From a virus, in IMG/VR virus record IMGVR_UViG_3300036851_000804, positions 1-35,105 of that record: 35,105 nt of DNA; one strand, given 5' to 3'. Made by a program: the position numbers and the translations under genes. The notes under the pieces were generated by a model, which ran no database searches, was not told where the DNA came from, and was given only the letters and a program-made list of their open reading frames with translations. This document shows positions 30,064 through 35,105 of this stretch, piece after piece. Position 1 is the first letter of the stretch; every line of letters begins with the position of its first letter.

Positions 30064-30590
30064 GATGGCTGCTCCTCCTCGGAGAGCAGGGCCTCTGGAT
30101 CGGGGCTCACCATGATTGCCGTCACGGGACCGCTCCCTTCGCGTTCTTTCAGGCGCGCAATAGCTAGGCTGATTTGCTCGTTCTGGAAGTAGCCCATGTG
30201 GTCGTCACACACCGCGTTACCCGCCATCACCGTAACAGCGCGGTCGGGCCGTTCTCGGGTGTAGAGACACAAAACACAGACCATCACGCGCTCCCTTCGG
30301 TTGTCTTGTTGAGGCGGGAGAGGACGGCGGATGATGTTCAGCGCGACCGGGACCATCTGATGCGCGATGACTTCCAGCTCGATCAAGCCTCCGGCGTTCA
30401 GGGACGCGAGATCCTCTTGGCTCGGGCGCCAGAAGGACCGGATCGCGGGGAACCGGGGGTCGCTGCGGTCAACAAGCGCCGGCAACCGGCCGATCTCGGC
30501 ATCAGAAAACCCGGGCGGCTTGCCGATGATTGTTGCGACGCCCCGTGGGTAGCGTGCCTTGGCGAACTCGGGAATCTGGCTCGGCAGCAT
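30060..30590 (-). CDS. Conserved phage protein with C-terminal Cys/His module
   Basis: A 176-residue protein in two parts. Residues 1-95 (PAIRSFWRPSQEDLASLNAGGLIELEVIAHQMVPVAL) look like a known conserved phage hypothetical. Residues about 100-150 carry CVLCLY and CDDHM, a possible zinc site, as if a second small protein had been fused. ATG 30590 follows a GGGGGGAG site at five bases; GTG 30593 is an alternative. Confidence 0.6.
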   Translation of the reverse strand: MLPSQIPEFAKARYPRGVATIIGKPPGFSDAEIGRLPALVDRSDPRFPAIRSFWRPSQEDLASLNAGGLIELEVIAHQMVPVALNIIRRPLPPQQDNRRERVMVCVLCLYTRERPDRAVTVMAGNAVCDDHMGYFQNEQISLAIARLKEREGSGPVTAIMVSPDPEALLSEEEQPS

Positions 30591-31255
30591 CACGTCTCCC
30601 CCCTTGCTCGCTCGAACGCCTCAAGGCCGGCGCTCACGGCGCGTTGGTCGCCTCGGTAGTGAGCCTCGAGTTCATGCCGAAGCTCCTCCGCGGTGAAGCC
30701 CGAGACCCGCGCTCGAGCCCGCCCGCGGGCCTCGGCGTCAGCGAGAGGGGGCGACACCTTACCGGAGGGTTTCCGTCCCTCAGAACTCTCTTTAGAGAGT
30801 TCTTTCGGGTACGGGGTTCGGTCACCGACTGAACGCTTTGGGGAACGTTTCTCCAACGAGTCGCCAACGGTCGGGGAAGCAAGGGCGCGAGCACGCGCTT
30901 GAGCACGTGCTTCACCGGATGCGAGGCCGCCCCGTCGGCCAGCGCGACTCCTCTTGGTTCTTTGCCGGCGGACCTGCTCACGCGAGGGCTGGTAATCGAG
31001 GTAGTCGTGGATGGCGTATCCGCCTTCGACCTCCTCCCAAATGCCGTGCGCGATGAGCCGCTTGGTCGTCTCGGCGGCATCGGAATCGACGTCGGAGGGG
31101 ATCAGACCGTGCACCGCCGCCCGGGGCAGAAAGCCATCCGTCAGGTTCCGGTTGGCGTAGCACAGCGCCGCCACCTGGAGCGCCATCGCGTTCGGACCCG
31201 CGGAGACTAGTTTCGGGTGCTGAGCGAAGTCCTCGTCGATCCGAACCCACACCAT
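30590..31255 (-). CDS. Replication-initiator-like protein (DnaD/replisome-organizer type)
   Basis: A 221-residue protein. The N-terminus (MVWVRIDEDFAQHPKLVSAGPNAMALQVAALCYANRNLTDG) is the winged-helix pattern typical of phage replisome organizers, continuing to IWEEVEGGYAIHDYLDYQPSREQVRRQR. The middle is basic and low-complexity, and the last 30 residues form a helix (ELRHELEAHYRGDQRAV). It may load the host helicase at the phage origin. No helicase loader was found. Confidence 0.6.
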   Translation of the reverse strand: MVWVRIDEDFAQHPKLVSAGPNAMALQVAALCYANRNLTDGFLPRAAVHGLIPSDVDSDAAETTKRLIAHGIWEEVEGGYAIHDYLDYQPSREQVRRQRTKRSRAGRRGGLASGEARAQARARALASPTVGDSLEKRSPKRSVGDRTPYPKELSKESSEGRKPSGKVSPPLADAEARGRARARVSGFTAEELRHELEAHYRGDQRAVSAGLEAFERARGET

Positions 31256-31260
31256 CGGAC

Positions 31261-31455
31261 TTACCCCCACGTCACTTCCCACGCCGTGCCCGCCGGCGGA
31301 TCCAGCACGGCCACGTGGGCGCCGTCGTGCCCTGTCGGCTTCGCGCAGAGCACCGCGATCGCCGAGGCGTACCCTCGCATGTTGACGTGCGCGAATTGGC
31401 CGCACCGCGCGGGCTCCGGGTCTCCTGGAATTCCTGGAATTCCTGGACTGCTCAT
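31261..31455 (-). CDS. 64-residue protein with GIPGIPG start and GHDGAH motif
   Basis: Starts MSSPGIPGIPGDP, encoded by the second copy of the 26-bp repeat. A Cys/His site follows: ARCGQFA, C and PTGHDGAHVA (about 17-47). ATGA overlap downstream; five bases separate it from the initiator-like gene. The motif parallels the gene at 29699. Confidence 0.65.
   Translation of the reverse strand: MSSPGIPGIPGDPEPARCGQFAHVNMRGYASAIAVLCAKPTGHDGAHVAVLDPPAGTAWEVTWG
31421..31446. repeat. 26-bp repeat, copy 2 (GIPGIPG-coding)
   Basis: Identical to 4897-4922, in the same strand, reading frame and distance-to-start class (within the first ten codons). The hosts of the two copies are unrelated genes 26.5 kb apart. 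Confidence 0.9.
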
Positions 31456-31646
31456 TCAGTCCCGCTCTCCGGCAGAAAGCGCACCGTCCTGGCGCCCTCG
31501 CGGCAGGCGGGCCGGTCGTTGCAGTACCGCACGTTCTGCCGCATCGGGACGCGGCCCGCGAGCATGGTTTCAGTCGTGTAGACCGAGATGCGCTCATCCG
31601 GGCGCTCGTCGTGACAGACGTGGCACGTCCAGGTCAGCGCGTTCAT
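31452..31646 (-). CDS. 64-residue Cys-rich protein
   Basis: Contains CHVCHDER (about 8-15) and CNDRPAC (about 42-48), probably one zinc site. It is coupled by ATGA overlaps on both sides; the longer frame to 32243 is a shadow. Function unknown. Confidence 0.65.
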   Translation of the reverse strand: MNALTWTCHVCHDERPDERISVYTTETMLAGRVPMRQNVRYCNDRPACREGARTVRFLPESGTE

Positions 31647-31912
31647 TCCGCCCCGGCCTCGACGTAGACAACCTCGAAAGAGTCCTGGTCGATGTCGATG
31701 ATGTCGGTGCGGAGCCCCTTGCCGGCCTGGAGCTTCGTCGCGACGACCTTGCCGCGGCCGCGGAACTCCACCTCGCGCTGCTGGTCCATCGGGTCGGCGA
31801 CGGGGATGTCGCCGGCGCCACCGAGCGCGACCTGGAACTTGCGATACGGAACGCCATCGAAGGTGCACTTCGCCTCGGGCATCCCCTCGAGCTCCTCCTG
31901 CTCCGCTGCCAT
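31643..31912 (-). CDS. Conserved small protein (TFDGV-type)
   Basis: An 89-residue protein: CTFDGVPYRKFQVALGGAGDI at 16-36, then beta-rich REVEFRGRGKVVATK and DSFEVVYVE. This resembles small conserved actinophage hypotheticals. It may be a single-strand-binding or regulatory fold; not established. Confidence 0.6.
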   Translation of the reverse strand: MAAEQEELEGMPEAKCTFDGVPYRKFQVALGGAGDIPVADPMDQQREVEFRGRGKVVATKLQAGKGLRTDIIDIDQDSFEVVYVEAGAE

Positions 31913-31933
31913 CAGGCCCCCCCTTTCCGGCCC

Positions 31934-32161
31934 CTAGCAGGGCCGCTCGGTCGTGATTGATCTCCCGTCGCCGGGATAGGTGGTCGTGTGGGTCCAGCAC
32001 GTCGGCGCCCCGACCGGGATGGGGACGTAGGAGACCTCCGGCGCGGGCTGCGGGCGGGTAACGCTCCGGCGGATCGCGCGCAGGTCGTGGGATGCGACGA
32101 ACGACGAGCCGACGAGCACGGCGCCCGCGAACCACACCGCGGCCCGCTCGATCCCGTTCAC
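31934..32161 (-). CDS. Single-pass membrane protein
   Basis: A 75-residue protein. Residues 7-24 (AAVWFAGAVLVGSSFVAS) form a membrane helix; the tail has two Cys and many Thr/Pro. The GTG start 32161 overlaps the upstream stop as GTGA. Early expression with a membrane helix could mean superinfection exclusion; inference only. Confidence 0.6.
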   Translation of the reverse strand: MNGIERAAVWFAGAVLVGSSFVASHDLRAIRRSVTRPQPAPEVSYVPIPVGAPTCWTHTTTYPGDGRSITTERPC

Positions 32162-32466
32162 GACGCCGTCCGCCTCGCGCGCCGGAGCAGGTCGTAGTGC
32201 CGTCGGCACAGTCCCCGCCCGACCGGGGTGGCCTCGCAGTCAACGGCGACGCAACTCATGGCGCGGCGCGGCCGCGTGTAGCTGATGAGCGCGTTGGTCG
32301 TGCGGTGGCGGTACCAGCGCATGTAGTGCATCTTGCACATCCCGCGACCGACCGTGGGCTCGAAGCAGCCGGGCAGCTCGCACGGCCGCTTGGAGCCATG
32401 TAGTGCCCGCACACCGACCCGGCGGTAGCCCCACCGCAGCTGCGGGCTGATCGCGTCCCTACGCAT
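32158..32466 (-). CDS. Protein with two Cys-His zinc fingers
   Basis: A 102-residue basic protein with a duplicated finger: CELPGC ... GRGMCKMHYMRWYR (about 29-52) and CVAVDC ... GRGLCRRHYDLLRR (about 72-96). The CxxxxC-x(n)-CxxHY form is known from phage zinc-finger proteins near HNH domains. DNA or RNA binding is likely. Confidence 0.7.
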   Translation of the reverse strand: MRRDAISPQLRWGYRRVGVRALHGSKRPCELPGCFEPTVGRGMCKMHYMRWYRHRTTNALISYTRPRRAMSCVAVDCEATPVGRGLCRRHYDLLRRARRTAS

Positions 32467-32653
32467 CGGTCGGGCTCCCTCCGGTGCGGCCGGACCACGG
32501 GTCGGGCGGGGTCTCACCAAAGACGCGCTCGATCGAGGCGGGGACATCTGCCCAGCAGCGGACGCAGTAGCCGGAGAGGTCATCGGCCGGCGAGATCGCA
32601 TCGCGCCCGCAGTAGAGGCAGCGAAAAGCGAGCATCCCCTCGACTCCGGGCAC
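32459..32653 (-). CDS. 64-residue zinc-ribbon protein
   Basis: CLYCGRD (about 12-18) and CVRC (about 30-33) form a zinc ribbon; the tail is Pro/Gly-rich. The start may be GTG 32653 or ATG 32635; the GTG leaves a few bases after the upstream stop. It overlaps the next gene by 8 bases. Confidence 0.6.
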   Translation of the reverse strand: MPGVEGMLAFRCLYCGRDAISPADDLSGYCVRCWADVPASIERVFGETPPDPWSGRTGGSPTDA

Positions 32654-32657
32654 CCGC

Positions 32658-33683
32658 CTAGCCCTCGGCACCGGAACTCACCGCCTGAGCGGCGACCCGC
32701 AGGTTCTCCATGATCGAGGGCAGCTGTTCGGGCGGCAGGTCGGCGACCGAGCTGACCCTCCAGCGCCGGTACAGGCTCGCGAGCCACGCCTTGCGCGCCC
32801 GCGGCTGCGGGATGACCTCGAGCACGAGCGCCCACAGGTCGGCGTACGCCCCCGTGAGCTGCTCCGGCGGCGCCTCCTCGGGCTCGGCCTCGCGGTCGGG
32901 CCCCTCGCCGATCCCGGCGTCGGGCTCCTCGTCGGGCTCGGGCTCATCGAGCGGGAGCGCGGGAGCATCCGCCGTCACGTGCGGCGGGGGCGGCGCCGGC
33001 GAAGGTTCCGACACCGCCCCCTCCGATGGCTGCTCGGCGCGGGCGACCTCGGCGACATCGACCGCCTCCTCGTGAGCGCGCACGGCCGGCTCATCGGGCT
33101 CCGAGTCCTCCAAGTCGGGCATGAACTCCGCGAAGGCGAGCCGGAGGGCGTTGCGCCCGGATCGAGCCAACGCCTTCTTGCGCGCGTCGTCGTAGGGGAT
33201 CGCGACGCGCTCCTTCTTGCGGGCTTTCTTGTTGAACCGCTCGACCCAGAGCGGGAACGAATCCTCATACGAGCAGCCGGGGCGGTTGGGGATGTCCTTG
33301 CGCCAAGCGTGCGCGGTGATGTAGACGCGCTCGCTCCGGATCTGCTCGTCCGACCAGTCCAGGCCGCCGAACTGGCCCGATGACTGCGCGATCACCAGCC
33401 GCCCGGCGAACGTGGTGAAGGTCACCCATCGCGGCTCGACCGCGTCGCCGTCCGGGGTTCTCTTGTCTTTGTTCTCGTCCCACACGACGACGTGGGACAA
33501 AAGCGGGTTCAGCCTCAGCATCTTGCACCGGGCGAGCGCGAGCGCGACGCCGGGCAGGTCGATCCCGGCATAGACGGTCTCCAGCGCCAAGAGCACGATC
33601 TGCTCGGGCAGCGCGTCGTCGATCAGGCGCGCGATCGAGCTCGGCAGCTCGCGGTCCCGGCGCTCGGCCAGTTGGCCACTCAT
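32658..33683 (-). CDS. RecT/Bet-like single-strand annealing protein candidate
   Basis: A 341-residue protein. The N-terminal 160 residues (LPGVALALARCKMLRLNPLLSHVVVW, then WVTFTTFAGRLVIAQSSGQFGGLDW and RVYITAHAWRKDIPNR) follow the Bet/RecT pattern of 'A..C...GLdP' and a beta-rich core; KARKKERVAIPYDDARKKALARSGRNALRLAF ends the core. The C-terminal third is a Pro/Glu linker and a short helical domain. It would anneal single strands in phage recombination. A separate exonuclease is not seen, and the match is by eye. Confidence 0.55.
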   Translation of the reverse strand: MSGQLAERRDRELPSSIARLIDDALPEQIVLLALETVYAGIDLPGVALALARCKMLRLNPLLSHVVVWDENKDKRTPDGDAVEPRWVTFTTFAGRLVIAQSSGQFGGLDWSDEQIRSERVYITAHAWRKDIPNRPGCSYEDSFPLWVERFNKKARKKERVAIPYDDARKKALARSGRNALRLAFAEFMPDLEDSEPDEPAVRAHEEAVDVAEVARAEQPSEGAVSEPSPAPPPPHVTADAPALPLDEPEPDEEPDAGIGEGPDREAEPEEAPPEQLTGAYADLWALVLEVIPQPRARKAWLASLYRRWRVSSVADLPPEQLPSIMENLRVAAQAVSSGAEG

Positions 33684-34000
33684 AGCTCCACATCCTCGAG
33701 TTCGTCGTCGGCGACCCCGCGAGGGAGTTCCCATCGCTGAACCGGACGCGGCTGATTGCTCGCCGCGACAGCCCGGGCCATCTCCTCCGACGTCGGCGTC
33801 AGGCAGTAGACGGCAGACGGCGAGTAGAACTGCGTCGCGATGAAATCGCTGGGCCCGCTGGGCCCGTCCGATGTCGAGGGCCCCGGCACATCGAGGCGGA
33901 GAAAGCCCGATCCGCCGATCTCCTGCTCGCTAACGAGCCCGGCGAGCCGCCGATGCCCCATCAGCTCCAGAATCGCCCAGCCCTTGAACGGATCGCTCAA
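33680..34000 (-). CDS. Conserved 'ELMGHRRLAG' phage protein
   Basis: A 106-residue protein. DPFKGWAILELMGHRRLAG, SEQEIGGSGFLRLDVP and ATQFYSPSAVYCLTP are hallmarks of a conserved family found in many phages and prophages near recombination genes; its function is not known. The start is TTG 34000: AGGAGG lies five bases before it, and it overlaps the upstream stop as TTGA. Longer frames are shadows. Confidence 0.75.
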   Translation of the reverse strand: MSDPFKGWAILELMGHRRLAGLVSEQEIGGSGFLRLDVPGPSTSDGPSGPSDFIATQFYSPSAVYCLTPTSEEMARAVAASNQPRPVQRWELPRGVADDELEDVEL

Positions 34001-34155
34001 CTGACCCTCCTTGTGACTCGGATCGGAACCCACGTCCGGCAGGGGCGTCGGCACTCAACGCCGCCGCCGGCGAGCACTCGGTAGCCCCAGCGGCGGTAGA
34101 AGAAGCGCCCGCACCACGCACAATGAGCGGGCAGGCGAACAGGTTGCCGCTTCAC
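33997..34155 (-). CDS. 52-residue basic zinc-binding protein
   Basis: GTG 34155 and the stop at 33997 both use 4-base overlaps with neighbours. It has CAWCG (about 12-16) and CRRPC (about 35-39) in a strongly Arg-rich chain. DNA or RNA binding is likely. No family recognised. Confidence 0.6.
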   Translation of the reverse strand: MKRQPVRLPAHCAWCGRFFYRRWGYRVLAGGGVECRRPCRTWVPIRVTRRVS

Positions 34156-34487
34156 GACGCGCGCCTCCGCGCCTGCGTGACCCAGCGGCGAATCGCGTGG
34201 CGCGACAGCGCCCAGCCGTTGCGCGGGAGCGCGGCGACGATCTCGAACTTGAACGCCTGGTAGAGCTCGTCGGCCGTCTCGTCGTCGTAGACGTCAGCCA
34301 GCAGCGCCCATGCGGTGTCAGCGGGGCCCGAACCCGCGTAACCCCACTCGAAGCCGGTCGGCGAGTGGCGGTACGGCTCGGCCACGCGCGTCCTGCGGCA
34401 GTTGCTCAGCGCGCGGCGATGCTCGTCGCGGTGGATGACGCAGGTGCCAAGCGGCGTCCTGCTCCCGCGGTAGTAGACCTCCGCCAT
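34152..34487 (-). CDS. DUF6166-like protein
   Basis: A 111-residue protein. FEWGYAGSGPADTAWALLADV (about 46-66) is the DUF6166 signature (WGYgGSGPaxLAlAlL), followed by a helical part with FKFEIVAALPRNGWALSRHAIRRWV. The family is widespread in phages and mobile elements; its activity is unknown. Confidence 0.75.
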   Translation of the reverse strand: MAEVYYRGSRTPLGTCVIHRDEHRRALSNCRRTRVAEPYRHSPTGFEWGYAGSGPADTAWALLADVYDDETADELYQAFKFEIVAALPRNGWALSRHAIRRWVTQARRRAS

Positions 34488-34502
34488 CTGCGGCCTCCCC
34501 CC

Positions 34503-34715
34503 TTACGCGCTGCGCTCGCCGTCCTGGCCGAACAGATCCTCGACCGAGCACCTGAGCGCGCGCGCGATTTTCAGCGCGGTCTCGATGCGCGGCGGCGTGC
34601 CTGCCTCGATGCGGTAGATCGTGGTCTCTCGCACGCCGATCTCCGTCGCCAGCTGGAAGGCCGTGAGGCCAGCGCGACGGCGCGCAGCTTTGAGCGGGTG
34701 GGCAGGGAACGGCAT
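34503..34715 (-). CDS. XRE-family regulator, first gene of the early operon
   Basis: A 70-residue HTH_3 protein (ARRRAGLTAFQLATEIGVRETTIYRIEAGTPPRIETALKIARALRCSVEDLFG). ATG 34715 sits three bases after the predicted start of transcription, so the mRNA is likely leaderless. It is divergent from the rightward HTH gene and probably binds the operators between them; it may be the lysogeny repressor or a Cro-like switch. Confidence 0.87.
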   Translation of the reverse strand: MPFPAHPLKAARRRAGLTAFQLATEIGVRETTIYRIEAGTPPRIETALKIARALRCSVEDLFGQDGERSA

Positions 34716-34724
34716 GGCGTCTGA

Positions 34725-34752
34725 ATCCTAACGTGCGGACCGTGCCAGTCAA
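34725..34752 (-). promoter_or_regulatory. Leftward early promoter
   Basis: On the minus strand, TTGACT (34752-34747), 16 bases, then TAGGAT (34730-34725). The transcript start near 34718 leaves almost no leader before the ATG at 34715. The -35 lies inside the inverted repeat. Confidence 0.6.
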
Positions 34753-34774
34753 GACAGGGAAAGCCTGCCTTGAC
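34748..34774. promoter_or_regulatory. Central operator, inverted repeat
   Basis: GTCAAGACAGG (34748-34758) and CCTGCCTTGAC (34764-34774) are inverted with one mismatch around a 5-base centre. They cover both -35 elements, so one bound repressor dimer could silence both directions. Confidence 0.65.
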
Positions 34775-34796
34775 CGTGCCAACGGGCTCGTACTAA
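34770..34796 (+). promoter_or_regulatory. Rightward promoter of the HTH gene
   Basis: TTGACC (34770-34775), 15 bases, then TACTAA (34791-34796). The spacing is short, so strength is doubtful. The start near 34803 would give a leaderless ATG at 34807. Confidence 0.4.
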
Positions 34797-34806
34797 CGTG
34801 CGGAGC

Positions 34807-34830
34807 ATGACGTGGAAGGGCGAAGCGTAA
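34807..34830 (+). CDS. Possible 7-codon leader peptide
   Basis: ATG at 34807 opens MTWKGEA; its TAA overlaps the ATG of the next gene (TAATG, 34828-34832). It would couple translation of a leaderless transcript to the HTH gene. Too short to prove. Confidence 0.3.
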   Translation: MTWKGEA

Positions 34831-35105
34831 TGCCCGCAGCGGGATCGGGGGGTATCCGGGGTCGCTACCGGCTCTTGGCGGGACTGCTGGCTAGCCATAG
34901 GGCCAGCGAAATGTCCTGGGGCGAGATCGCCAGGCGCGTCGGCCGATCCGAAACCGCAGTTGGGAGGGTCATGCGTGGGGAGGCTCTCGGGATGCGCATT
35001 CCGCGAGTTGGTGAGGCCGCGCTGATTGACCTGATCGCGCGCACGCTCGAGATACCGAAGCCCCTGCTGGACGCCGCCCTCTTGCGTGAACTGCGGGGCC
35101 CGTAG
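34830..35105 (+). CDS. HTH regulator upstream of the integrase (if circular)
   Basis: A 91-residue protein with HTH at about 29-52 (SWGEIARRVGRSETAVGRVMRGEA) followed by a region predicted to extend the domain (ALIDLIARTLEIPKPLLDAALLREL). ATG 34830 is preferred; GTG 34812 in the same frame would add six residues. The stop ends the window, and in a circular map the integrase ATG would follow at once, so it may control integration. Confidence 0.75.
   Translation: MPAAGSGGIRGRYRLLAGLLASHRASEMSWGEIARRVGRSETAVGRVMRGEALGMRIPRVGEAALIDLIARTLEIPKPLLDAALLRELRGP

Larger units (their letters stand above)
34728..34804. repeat. Direct repeats in the control region
   Basis: CTAACGTGCGGA occurs at 34728-34739 and 34793-34804, and GACCGTGCCA at 34738-34747 and 34772-34781. 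Each copy lies near a -10 or -35 element of one of the two divergent promoters. Confidence 0.8.

Noticed and set aside
1-35105. CRISPR array, tRNA, rRNA or insertion sequence
   Set aside because: No regularly spaced direct repeats of CRISPR type, no cloverleaf-like segment and no transposase with terminal inverted repeats were recognised by eye.

Overview
The window reads as an essentially complete genome of a temperate, short-tailed (podovirus-like) phage or prophage of a high-GC actinobacterium. The actinobacterial link rests on two WhiB-family regulators (a family confined to Actinomycetota and their phages), uniformly high GC, and abundant GTG starts. The first base is the ATG of a tyrosine integrase and the last base ends a stop codon. 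If the molecule is circular, the control cassette at the right end runs directly into the integrase.

Layout. (1) 1-1013, rightward: integrase and a small membrane protein. (2) 1010-24831, leftward: the late operon, almost without gaps. In transcription order it holds small zinc/acidic proteins, a terminase small-subunit candidate, terminase large subunit, tiny zinc and arginine-rich proteins, portal, more arginine-rich micro-proteins around two RNA hairpins, scaffold, major capsid, decoration and connector proteins, tail-hub protein, HNH endonuclease, tail fibre, endolysin, adaptor, three candidate ejection proteins (319, 477 and 1068 aa), a small regulator and a two-helix membrane protein (holin candidate). 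(3) 24832-26478: a beta-clamp gene (dnaN) in an unusual island dense in CTCGAG, GGCGCC and GGCCGGCC palindromes. (4) 26479-28054, leftward: a short HTH peptide overlapping WhiB, a RadC-like JAMM protein and conserved small proteins, from a promoter facing a rightward XRE regulator at 28138. (5) 28368-34715, leftward early/recombination operon: XRE regulator, DUF6166-like protein, RecT/Bet-like annealing candidate, many zinc micro-proteins, a replication-initiator-like protein, RusA resolvase and a second WhiB. (6) 34716-35105: a divergent operator/promoter region and a rightward HTH regulator.

How it works together (inference). The two divergent control regions (28.1 kb and 34.7 kb) look like the lysogeny/lysis switches. 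RecT-like, RusA, RadC-like, initiator-like and clamp proteins suggest recombination-coupled replication that borrows the host polymerase, because no polymerase, primase or helicase is visible. Translation coupling is extreme: many adjacent genes share 4-base GTGA, ATGA or TTGA overlaps, and these reveal several genes shorter than 60 codons.

Most worth a second look: the palindrome island around dnaN; a cluster of arginine-rich micro-proteins with tandem hairpins in the head region; an identical 26-bp repeat giving two unrelated genes the same GIPGIPG N-terminus; a WhiB gene overlapped by an HTH reading frame; and a perfect 57-bp tandem duplication in a virion-region gene. No tRNA, rRNA, CRISPR array or insertion sequence was recognised.
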